Below, piece by piece: positions 34,637 to 42,241 of a DNA stretch of 64,000 bases. A program made the position numbers and the translations under genes. Source of the stretch: Parvularcula oceani (GTDB lineage: Bacteria > Pseudomonadota > Alphaproteobacteria > Caulobacterales > Parvularculaceae); assembly GCF_000733125.1 (NCBI RefSeq), contig NZ_JPHU01000015.1, positions 1 to 64,000 on the forward strand, read 5' to 3'. The notes below the pieces were generated by a model. That model made no database searches. It saw nothing but the letters and a program-made list of their open reading frames with translations, and was not told the DNA's origin. The first letter of the stretch is position 1. The number at the start of each line of letters is the position of its first letter.

Positions 34637-36535
34637 ATGACGTTCCGGTTCTCGCTCGGCCATGTCTTCGCCTGCGCGCTCCTTTCGCTCGCCGTCTGCG
34701 CAGCGGCGCCTGCGCCCAAGCGCATCGCGCTGACCTTCGACGACGTGCCGCGTGCGGAGGGCGCGTTCTTCGGCCAGGACGAGCGGACACGTCGCCTGAT
34801 CGGGGCGCTGGACGAAGCGGGCGTCGAGCAGGCGGCGTTCTTCCTGAACCCCGGAATGCTCGCCGATGCCGACAAGAGGGGTGGGACGGCGCGGATCGCG
34901 GCCTATGTCGAGGCCGGCCACGTCATCGCCAACCACTCGATGACCCATCCGCGCTTGCAGGCGGTTCCGCTGGACGCGTTCATCGCCGATATCGACGCGG
35001 CGGAGTCCTGGCTGGAAGGGCGGGAGGGGCGCCGTCAATGGTTCCGCTTTCCCTATCTCGACGCTGGCGGTCCGGACACGGACAAGCGGGACGCTGTCCG
35101 CGCCGCGCTGGCTGAGCGGAACCTCCTCGACGCCTGGGTGAGCGTCAATGCCTCCGACTGGTGGATCGACGACGCGGCGAGCAAGGCTGTGGCCGAGGGC
35201 AGGGCTCTCGACATGAATGCGCTTCGCGATTTCTATGTGGCGCGACACGTCGAGGCGGCGGACTTCTACGACGATCTCGCCCGCCGCACGATCGGCCGCT
35301 CGCCCGCCCATGTCATGCTGCCGCACGAGACCGACCTCGCGGCGCTGTTCGTGGACGATCTCGTCGCCGCGCTGCGAGAGGCAGGCTGGGAAATCGTTTC
35401 CGCCGACGAGGCTTTCGCCGATCCCGTCTATCGCGAGGCGCCGGAGGTGCCCTTCGCGCAAGGCACGCTGTTCGAGCAGATGGCGTGGGCACAGGACCTG
35501 CCCGAGCCGCGCTGGTTCGAGATGAACAGGACCGAAAAGCTCGCCGCCGCCTTCGAAGCGCAAGTCGCCGAGGCGCCGCACCAAAGCGATGAGGGCTTCG
35601 CATATGCATCGGCGACGCTGCTTCCAAGCGGCGAAACCGTCGAGCGGGCAGGGGGCGGAGCGGCGCCCGGCGGCCTCTACCAGTTCGGGTCGATCTCGAA
35701 ATATGCCTGCACGCTTCTCGCGCTGTCGCTCGCCGAGGAGGGGCGGCTTGATCTCGATGCGCCGGTCGCGCGCTATCTTCCCGCCTATCGAGGCCCCGCC
35801 GGGAGCGGGTTGACGCTCTCGCACCTCCTGGAGAACCGCTCGGGCTTGCCCGATGGCCTCGTCGCCGCCATGGCCGAAGACGAAAGCGTGCTCTCGGAGC
35901 GGATGACGGCGGCCGAGGCCGCCGACCGCTTCGCAGGCGGCACGCCCGTCTTCGAGCCGGGCGAGGCCTATGACTACGCGATCTCGAACTGGATACTCGT
36001 TCAGGCGGTCCTGGAAGAGGCGGGTGATCGGCCTCTCGCCGCCTTGCTGGACGATTACGTTTTCGGCCCGGCCGGGATGGAGGGCGCGCAGCAGGTCGTC
36101 GGCGTCTTGAGCGGGCCGCAGGCGACGGTTCCGAGCGAGCCCGTGCCGGACCTTCCGGCCTGGGCAGGTTGCGCCGGCGGGATCGGCGGCAGCGCGGCGG
36201 ACCTTCTCGGCCTGATGCGCTTCGCCCATGCGGCGGGCTTTTCACAAGGCGCGATCGCCCGGCTGACGACGGTCGTATCGCCCGAGAGTTCCTATGCGCT
36301 CGGCGGGCGGATCCTGCATGCCGCAAGGGAGGGTGAGCCTGTCGCGCTGACCTGGCTCAGCGGCAGCAACGGCCCGTTCGAGTCCTTCGGCGCCTACGAC
36401 CCGGTCCGCGACACCGGCTTCGCGGTCGTGACCGGGACGGGCGAGCGGGAACAGGCCGAAGCCCTGCGCGATGCCTGGTTCGCGCGCAGCGGCTACCAGG
36501 AGGCGCCGCGCCGCGCCGAAGGCGGGCAGGAATGA
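34637..36535 (+). CDS. Polysaccharide deacetylase fused to a serine hydrolase
   Basis: 632 aa exported protein. After a signal peptide (about 1-24) comes a NodB/CE4 deacetylase domain: TFDD at 33-36, metal-binding HSMTH at 100-104, RFPY at 137-140, and DWWID and LPHETD later. From about residue 300 a second, beta-lactamase-family (S12) domain begins: SISK at 352-355, LSHLLENRSGLPDG near 394-407, and a YAISN variant of the YxN motif at 447-451. Such a fusion suggests coupled deacetylation and serine hydrolysis (amide or ester) of an envelope glycan or peptide. AGGAG lies 8 nt before the ATG. Substrate unknown. Confidence 0.88.
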   Translation: MTFRFSLGHVFACALLSLAVCAAAPAPKRIALTFDDVPRAEGAFFGQDERTRRLIGALDEAGVEQAAFFLNPGMLADADKRGGTARIAAYVEAGHVIANHSMTHPRLQAVPLDAFIADIDAAESWLEGREGRRQWFRFPYLDAGGPDTDKRDAVRAALAERNLLDAWVSVNASDWWIDDAASKAVAEGRALDMNALRDFYVARHVEAADFYDDLARRTIGRSPAHVMLPHETDLAALFVDDLVAALREAGWEIVSADEAFADPVYREAPEVPFAQGTLFEQMAWAQDLPEPRWFEMNRTEKLAAAFEAQVAEAPHQSDEGFAYASATLLPSGETVERAGGGAAPGGLYQFGSISKYACTLLALSLAEEGRLDLDAPVARYLPAYRGPAGSGLTLSHLLENRSGLPDGLVAAMAEDESVLSERMTAAEAADRFAGGTPVFEPGEAYDYAISNWILVQAVLEEAGDRPLAALLDDYVFGPAGMEGAQQVVGVLSGPQATVPSEPVPDLPAWAGCAGGIGGSAADLLGLMRFAHAAGFSQGAIARLTTVVSPESSYALGGRILHAAREGEPVALTWLSGSNGPFESFGAYDPVRDTGFAVVTGTGEREQAEALRDAWFARSGYQEAPRRAEGGQE

Positions 36536-36633
36536 CCGCCCGTCAGGACATCGCAAGCGCCTTCGAACGCCGCCGACCGGCGGCACGGGGGCGCGAAGAC
36601 AGATTCATCCGGGACCGCAGAAGGATCAGTGCC

Positions 36634-37797
36634 ATGCTCACCCATTCGATCGTCGCGGCGGCGTCTCTCGCCGCCGGATACCTGGGCGCGCAGGCGGCCC
36701 AGCCTGCCGAGGGGCCGCCACGGGGCGAGGGGCTCGTCACGGCCAGCGGCGCTCGGGTGACGCTGGACCAGATCGATGCCTTCATCGATGCGCAGATGGC
36801 GGATCTCGATATGCCGGGCCTGTCGCTCGCGATCTTCGAGGACGGGGAGATCGTCTATTCCGCCGCCAAGGGCGCTGCGAACCGCGACACGGGCGAGGCC
36901 GTCACCGAAGCGTCGGTCTTCGAGGCGGCATCCCTGTCAAAGCCCGTCTTCGCCTTCCTGGTGCTGCAACTCGTCGATGAGGGGGTGCTCGATCTCGACA
37001 GGCCGCTTCACGAATATCTTCCCTTCGAGGAGCTCGAAGAAGACGGCCGCTACAAGTCCGTCACGGCCCGGATGGTTCTGAGCCACCGGACCGGCTTTCC
37101 GAACTGGCGCTGGTTCGATCCGATCCCCGAGGGGCGCGGCATCGCGCACGGAGAGATGTACCAGAAGGCCGCCCCCGGAACGTTCGCCTATTCGGGCGAA
37201 GGCTACAATTACCTCGCAAAGGTCGTCGCGCAGCTGACTGGCCACGACCTCACGACGCTCGACGCGCTCTATCAGGAGCGGATCGCCGAGCCGCTCGGGC
37301 TGGATTGCAGCAGCTTCGTCAGGACCTCGTGCGTCGCCGGGCGCAAGGTCATGGGACACCAGGAAGGGGCCGTGAAGGATTTCGGCTGGCCGCGGACCTT
37401 CCCCGACGACACTCCCCAGACATTCGGCGCCGCCGGGCGGCTGCACACCAGCGCCGAGGACTATGCGCGCGTCCTCATGGCATTGATCGACGGCTGGCGC
37501 CTCTCACCCGAGACGCGGGCGGAGATGCTGCGTCCGCAGGGTGAGGTGCCGCTGGACAGCGAGATGCACAAGGCGACGGGCGCCACCGCATGGGGGCTGG
37601 GCATCGCGATCGAGCCGACCCCGTTCGGAACCCGCTACGAGCACGGCGGCAACAACAACAATTTCCAGTCGGGCATGATGTTCTTTGAGGAAGGCGGCCC
37701 CGGCTACGTCTTCATGACGAATTCGGACACGGGCACCGACTTCGATCGCCGCTTGCAGCGCTTCATCACGCATGGCCCGCAGGCGAAGGACGGATGA
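36634..37797 (+). CDS. Beta-lactamase-family serine hydrolase
   Basis: 387 aa with a signal peptide (MLTHSIVAAASLAAGYLGAQAA). S12 motifs: SLSK at about 100-103, VLSHRTGFPNWRWFDP, the Tyr motif in FAYSGEGYNYLAK and the KTG-equivalent YEHGGNNNNFQSG. The start at 36634 has AAGGAT upstream; a longer frame beginning at 36532 overlaps the previous stop but would bury the signal peptide. It is the intact paralogue of the truncated gene at 33997. It could be a D-Ala-D-Ala carboxypeptidase or esterase, as in many class C-like hydrolases. Confidence 0.88.
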   Translation: MLTHSIVAAASLAAGYLGAQAAQPAEGPPRGEGLVTASGARVTLDQIDAFIDAQMADLDMPGLSLAIFEDGEIVYSAAKGAANRDTGEAVTEASVFEAASLSKPVFAFLVLQLVDEGVLDLDRPLHEYLPFEELEEDGRYKSVTARMVLSHRTGFPNWRWFDPIPEGRGIAHGEMYQKAAPGTFAYSGEGYNYLAKVVAQLTGHDLTTLDALYQERIAEPLGLDCSSFVRTSCVAGRKVMGHQEGAVKDFGWPRTFPDDTPQTFGAAGRLHTSAEDYARVLMALIDGWRLSPETRAEMLRPQGEVPLDSEMHKATGATAWGLGIAIEPTPFGTRYEHGGNNNNFQSGMMFFEEGGPGYVFMTNSDTGTDFDRRLQRFITHGPQAKDG

Positions 37798-37819
37798 GAC
37801 CGGACCGGCCATTGACAAT

Positions 37820-37849
37820 ATGACAGCGCTTATACATAAGCGCTGTCAT
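37820..37849. promoter_or_regulatory. Perfect palindromic operator over the marR start codon
   Basis: ATGACAGCGCTTAT (37820-37833) and ATAAGCGCTGTCAT (37836-37849) are exact inverted repeats with a 2-bp centre. A TTGACA hexamer precedes them (37812-37817), and the right arm includes the first two bases of the marR ATG (37848). Binding would block transcription directly; the 5' leader appears to be almost absent. Confidence 0.8.
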
Positions 37850-38330
37850 GCCCTTTCGTCCTGCCGATGGCCTCGGAACCCAGATGCGCCGCCTTCTCGA
37901 ACTCCTCGATGGGGAGCTCGAAGCGTTCTATCGCGACGAGCACCCGTTCTACGTTCCCCGGTACACGCCGGTCATGAAGGCCCTGGCCGAGGCCGGGGAT
38001 CTGACGATCAAGGAGATCGCGGAGCGGTCCAGCGTGTCCCATTCCGCCGCGAGCCAGACGGTCTCGAAGCTGGCGGGCCACGGCCTCGTATCGCTCCAGC
38101 CGGACGAGGACAGGCGCGGGCGCCGGGTCCGCCTGACGGCTGAAGGCGAGGCGCTGCTTCCCTGGCTGAAGCGGCGATGGGCCGCGACCAATGCCGCGGC
38201 GCAGGAGCTCAACCGCGAACTCGATTACCTGCTGAGCACGGTGCTCGCCCAGGCGATCCTCCGGCTCGAACAACGCTCCTTCTCCGAGCGGATCCGCCGG
38301 CACGAGGAAGATCAGGGAGACAAGGCATGA
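37848..38330 (+). CDS. MarR family regulator of the S41 peptidase operon
   Basis: 160 aa. The wHTH core is LTIKEIAERSSVSHSAASQTVSKLAGHGLVSLQ with wing DEDRRGRRVRLTAEGEAL. It overlaps the S41 peptidase gene by 4 nt (ATGA), so the two form an operon. A perfect palindrome covers the promoter and start codon, which indicates autorepression. It is not closely similar in the recognition helix to the other MarR protein at 32958. Confidence 0.92.
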   Translation: MPFRPADGLGTQMRRLLELLDGELEAFYRDEHPFYVPRYTPVMKALAEAGDLTIKEIAERSSVSHSAASQTVSKLAGHGLVSLQPDEDRRGRRVRLTAEGEALLPWLKRRWAATNAAAQELNRELDYLLSTVLAQAILRLEQRSFSERIRRHEEDQGDKA

Positions 38331-39319
38331 AGACGATCTGGTTCGGCCTCGCCGCGCTCGCATGGCTCGGCGCGCCCGCCTTCGCCCAGGGCCTGGCGCC
38401 GGGCGACCGGCAGGCGGTCATAGACGCCGTCGCGGCCCATCTCGCGACCGATTACGTCGAGGCGGAGGCGAGCGGAAAGGACGCCGCAGGCGCATTGAAG
38501 GCCGCATTCGAGGCAGGCGAATTCGACCAGGCGGAAGACGGCGAGGCCTTTGCGGCGCTTGTCGGCGCCCGCCTCAGGGCCCTGACCGGTGACGGCCACC
38601 TGAACGTCGAATATGCCGAGGAGGAGATCGCCGACAGCGACGAGGCGGAGGAGGCGTTCGACGGCGCGCAGATGGAGCGCTGGTACGGCGCGCACCGGAA
38701 TTACGGCGTTCAGAAGATCGAGCGGCTCGAGGGGAATGTGGGCTATCTGGACCTGAGGGTCTTCGCGCCGATCGACATGGGAGGGGAGACGGTGGCGGCC
38801 GCGATGACGGTGGTGGCCGACACGGACGCTCTCATCATCGACCTGCGCCATAACAGCGGCGGGATCGGCGACATGGCGGACCTCGTCGCGAGCTACCTCT
38901 TCGGGACAGAGCGCCAGCCGCTGACCGGCACTTACGACCGGCCGACCGACACGCTGACGCAGCGCTTCACGCAGCCGATGGTGCCGGGAAAGCGGTTCGG
39001 TCCGGACAAGCCGGTCTATGTCCTGATCGCCGAGCGCACCTTCTCGGCGGCCGAAGCGCTCGCCTATAACCTCCAGGCGCTGGACAGGGCGACGATCGTC
39101 GGCGAGCCCTCGGGCGGGGGCGCTCACCCGTTCGAATATGTCCGCATCCATCCGAACTTCGTTCTGTGGTCGGTCACGGCCAAGAGCGTGAACCCGATCA
39201 CGAAGAGCAATTGGCAGGGCGTCGGCGTATTTCCGGATGTGGTGGTGGAGAGCGACCAGGCCTTGCAGCGAGCGCTCGAAGAGCTGGCGCTCGATGACAA
39301 AGAGGATGCGGACCGTTGA
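38327..39319 (+). CDS. Exported S41 family peptidase
   Basis: 330 aa with signal peptide MKTIWFGLAALAWLGAPAFAQ. The C-terminal processing-protease-like core shows GYLDLRVFAP, DALIIDLRHNSGGIGDM and the catalytic Ser in ERTFSAAEALAYNLQAL, followed by GEPSGGGAHP. There is no PDZ domain, as in the short IRBP-like S41 peptidases. It is coupled to the marR gene upstream, so its expression probably responds to the same ligand. Confidence 0.9.
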   Translation: MKTIWFGLAALAWLGAPAFAQGLAPGDRQAVIDAVAAHLATDYVEAEASGKDAAGALKAAFEAGEFDQAEDGEAFAALVGARLRALTGDGHLNVEYAEEEIADSDEAEEAFDGAQMERWYGAHRNYGVQKIERLEGNVGYLDLRVFAPIDMGGETVAAAMTVVADTDALIIDLRHNSGGIGDMADLVASYLFGTERQPLTGTYDRPTDTLTQRFTQPMVPGKRFGPDKPVYVLIAERTFSAAEALAYNLQALDRATIVGEPSGGGAHPFEYVRIHPNFVLWSVTAKSVNPITKSNWQGVGVFPDVVVESDQALQRALEELALDDKEDADR

Positions 39320-39423
39320 GCCGTTCCCAGGGCCCGGGCATGGCGGGCCCCCGCGCAGGGCCGTGCAGCACGGCCCCGGCGCGCCATGACGCCTCCTGTC
39401 AGCCAGGTTCCGGACCATCCGCC

Positions 39424-40596
39424 ATGCCTGTGCTGAACCGACGCGGCATGCTCGCGGCCGCATTGGGCGCGGCGGCGGCCGGGTGCGCGCCGGTGCGGCT
39501 CGCGGGCGAACGGCCGCTCCGCGGCAAGCAGGCTTACGGTTTCGGCGCGCTCGAGCCGCTCGACCTTTCGCCCGGGAACCTCGTGAAGATCACCGTCTGC
39601 ACCCGGCCGGTCCGCCCAGCGGGCCCGAGGCTGGAGGCGCAGGCGCTGGGCGGCAAGAGGATCGTCCACAATTACGGCCATGGCGGGTCCGGCTGGTCGC
39701 TCGCCTGGGGCTATGCCGAAGCGGCGCGGGCCCTTGTGCTGCGGGACCGTCCGAAATCGGCTGCGGTCCTGGGGGCGGGCGCGATCGGGCTGACAACGGC
39801 CATCGCGCTTGCGGAGGCAGGCATCGCCGTCACGATCCATGCGCGCGACCTGCCGATGCAGAGCAGGTCCGCCCGCGCGACAGGGGTCTGGTCCCCATCG
39901 AGCCGCATCGCCCTCAGCGGCGCGGCCGATCCGGGCTTCCCTGCGCGCTGGGAGGCGCTGACGCGGCGATCCTACAGGCGCCATCTCGGCTATGTCGGGC
40001 GGTCGGGGCATCCGGTCGAGTTCACGCCGCGCTTCTTTGTCGGGACAAAAGCGCCGGAGGCGCCGCTCGCCGTCCCGCCGCCGGGCGCCGGGGGCTTCCT
40101 CCACCTCGAGCGGAGGGTCCGCGGGATGACGCCGCCATGGACCGAGCGGCACGACATGCCCTTCCCGGTCGATGGCAGCGTCAGAGGCGGCCTCGTGATG
40201 ACGTTCAACATCACCGAATATGCGCGCCAGATGACGGACGATTTCCTGGCCCTCGGCGGGCGGATCGAGCAGGCCGAGATCGCGTCGCTCGAAGAGCTTG
40301 CGCGCCTTCCGGCCGATGTCGTGGTGAACTGCGCGGGCTATGACGCGAAGGAGCTCGCCCGTGACGACACCCTCGTCCCCGTCCGGGGACAGATCGCCTG
40401 GATGGCGCCGCAGACCGACCGCCTCTACGGAACCTTCCACCGGAACGTCATGGTGCTCTCCCGCCGCGACGGGCTCCTCATCCAGGAGACGGGCGGCAAC
40501 GACTTCTACGGCTATGGCGATGACGGCGAGGCGGAGGACAGGGAAGAGGTCCTGGCGGCCCTCGCCAAGGCGGCGCCTTTGTTCGCCTATGGCTGA
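39424..40596 (+). CDS. FAD-dependent oxidoreductase, circularly permuted D-amino-acid oxidase type
   Basis: 390 aa with an N-terminal twin-arginine-like or lipobox leader (MPVLNRRGMLAAALGAAAAGC). The DAO family C-terminal segment RPVRPAGPRLE...HNYGHGGSGWSLAWG is at residues 61-96, before the FAD-binding LGAGAIGLTTAIALAEAG at 116-133. The protein ends shortly after GLLIQETGGND, the region that normally precedes the RPVRP segment. The domain order is therefore permuted compared with classical D-amino-acid oxidases, while all pieces are present. The likely reaction is oxidation of a D-amino acid or related amine in the periplasm; substrate unknown. Confidence 0.82.
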   Translation: MPVLNRRGMLAAALGAAAAGCAPVRLAGERPLRGKQAYGFGALEPLDLSPGNLVKITVCTRPVRPAGPRLEAQALGGKRIVHNYGHGGSGWSLAWGYAEAARALVLRDRPKSAAVLGAGAIGLTTAIALAEAGIAVTIHARDLPMQSRSARATGVWSPSSRIALSGAADPGFPARWEALTRRSYRRHLGYVGRSGHPVEFTPRFFVGTKAPEAPLAVPPPGAGGFLHLERRVRGMTPPWTERHDMPFPVDGSVRGGLVMTFNITEYARQMTDDFLALGGRIEQAEIASLEELARLPADVVVNCAGYDAKELARDDTLVPVRGQIAWMAPQTDRLYGTFHRNVMVLSRRDGLLIQETGGNDFYGYGDDGEAEDREEVLAALAKAAPLFAYG

Positions 40597-41313
40597 ACGT
40601 CCGCGCCGATAAGGGCGAAGCCCGCCCGGAAAGCCGGATCCAATTCGCAAGAGCGGTTCCAAGGGGTTCATGAGGGGCGAAGCGGGGCCGGAACGGTCTC
40701 CGCCGGCCGATCCTCATCGGGACGGCGAAGGAGCAGCCCTCCTTGGACCAGACCCCGCACGCCGCACGCATCTGCGCTTCTGCATTGCGAAGAATTGCTG
40801 AGAAGATTCCGTTAAACCAATCCTATTTCTTAGTATTTCGGCTATGACCGATTAGAAAAAAGAGTAATCATCATAGTTACGAACTGATCTATTATGGTGT
40901 GGTTTTAAGTCTATGGCAGTGTATACTATTTCATGATCTTACGCTTCAAGTCTCTTTGTCTGAGGCGCAGGAAACGTTCGATGTCTCAACATAGAGAACG
41001 CCGGCAGTGCCAGCGTCCTCTGGTCCACTGACCGGCCCATGGGCGGCGCGGCTCCGGTGTTCGGGGCAGGGTCGTCTCCCGCGATGCCGATAGGTCTTCT
41101 CCTGTTTCACCTACGCTGCCTTTCGCCTTCGCGATCAGCACCTCGGTCCCGCGCGGCTCCTCGGTAGCTTCACCGGCGCTATGCCGCTTGGGTCGGATGC
41201 CGCCGTCCTGCCGAGCGCTGTCCGAACATTCGGAAGAGGGCAGAGCAGCCTCGAATTGACCGCGGCCTCGCCAAGCAGCACGGTGACGTCAAGACATGAT
41301 CGGAGGAACCGCG
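40597..41313. other. Gene-poor interval holding AT-rich element copy A
   Basis: 717 bp without a credible gene. The stretch 40800-40960 is strikingly AT-rich against its surroundings. It aligns by eye with 51180-51320: shared blocks include TGAGAA, CCGTT, CAATCC, GTATT, CTATGA-CGATTAG and AAAGAGTA in the same order. The remainder (40970-41300) contains short open frames on both strands with no family resemblance, which I did not call. GGAGG at 41302 serves the following esterase gene. Confidence 0.6.
40797..40875 (+). repeat. AT-rich intergenic element, copy A
   Basis: Diverged direct repeat of 51184-51256, roughly 70 percent identical by eye over about 70 bp, including CTATGACCGATTAG here against CTATGATCGATTAG there. 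It may be a conserved promoter or small-RNA region, or an old duplication. Confidence 0.55.
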
Positions 41314-42240
41314 ATGTCATCGCTCCTACGGCACGCGCTCGCCTTCATTGCGTGCGCCGTCCTTTTTCCCGTCCCCGCCTTCGCGCAGGACGGGACGATG
41401 TACCCGATGGAGGCGCCGGACGAGCCGAATGCGATCCCGCTCGGGACGGGCGGCGTCGAGAACCAGACCGCCTCGGAGAGCTGGTTCCGGCAGTGGGGCG
41501 ACCCGATGGCGCGCAACATCACCGAGGCAACGCTGACGCCGTTCCTGCCAGACCCGGACAAGGCGACGGGTGCGGCCGTGATCGTCGCGCCCGGCGGCGG
41601 GTTCATGTGGCTCTCGATGGGCAATGAGGGCTGGGAGGTTGCCGAGGCCCTGAACGAACACGGCGTCGCCGCCTTCGTGCTGAAATACCGCCTGCAGCCG
41701 ACGGCCGATTCGCTCGAGGACTTCGAGGGGCAGATGAACCGCCGCTTCGACGAGGCGAGCAACGAGGGCGAGGCAGAACGGCCGCAGCGGCCGCGCTGGG
41801 ACCTGTCGAACCAGCTCGAAGACGCCGAGGCGGCCTACCGGGTGGTCGTAGACCGCGCGGACGAGTGGAACGTCGACACGGATCGGATCGGCATGATGGG
41901 CTTTTCGGCCGGCGCGGGGCTGACCATGCACACGGCGCTCAACTCGGACGTTGCCGACCTTGCCTTCATCGCGCCGATCTATGGCGGGATGGGAGAGATG
42001 GACGTCCCCGACGATGCCCCGCCCATGTTCGCCGCGATCGCGTCCGACGACTTCCTCTTCGGCGGCGAGTTCGGCGTCGTTGAGTCCTGGTACGAGGCGG
42101 GTGTGCCCGTTGAGTTCCACCTCTACCAGAACGGCGGCCATGGCTTCGGCCTCGGCAATCCCGACCGGACAAGCAATGAGTGGTTCGACGCTTTCATGCA
42201 CTGGGTGGAGGTGAATGGCTGGCTCTCGGCGGAGAGCTGA
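41314..42240 (+). CDS. Secreted alpha/beta hydrolase, acetyl-xylan-esterase-like
   Basis: 308 aa with signal peptide ending VPAFAQ. Oxyanion region VIVAPGGGFMWLS, nucleophile elbow MMGFSAGAGLTM (Ser) and catalytic His in YQNGGHGFGLG fit the BD-FAE/AxeA-type esterases that deacetylate xylan and related polymers. GGAGG at 41302-41306 fixes the start at 41314. It is the first gene of the hemicellulose cluster and abuts the GH27 gene. Confidence 0.85.
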   Translation: MSSLLRHALAFIACAVLFPVPAFAQDGTMYPMEAPDEPNAIPLGTGGVENQTASESWFRQWGDPMARNITEATLTPFLPDPDKATGAAVIVAPGGGFMWLSMGNEGWEVAEALNEHGVAAFVLKYRLQPTADSLEDFEGQMNRRFDEASNEGEAERPQRPRWDLSNQLEDAEAAYRVVVDRADEWNVDTDRIGMMGFSAGAGLTMHTALNSDVADLAFIAPIYGGMGEMDVPDDAPPMFAAIASDDFLFGGEFGVVESWYEAGVPVEFHLYQNGGHGFGLGNPDRTSNEWFDAFMHWVEVNGWLSAES

Positions 42241-42241
42241 C

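Noticed and set aside
34427-36229. A 600-codon open frame antisense to the deacetylase-hydrolase fusion
   Set aside because: Shadow of a clearly functional domain pair; no recognisable motif.
41135-41320. Short minus-strand frame (61 codons) before the esterase gene
   Set aside because: No leader, no family and it overlaps the esterase start region.
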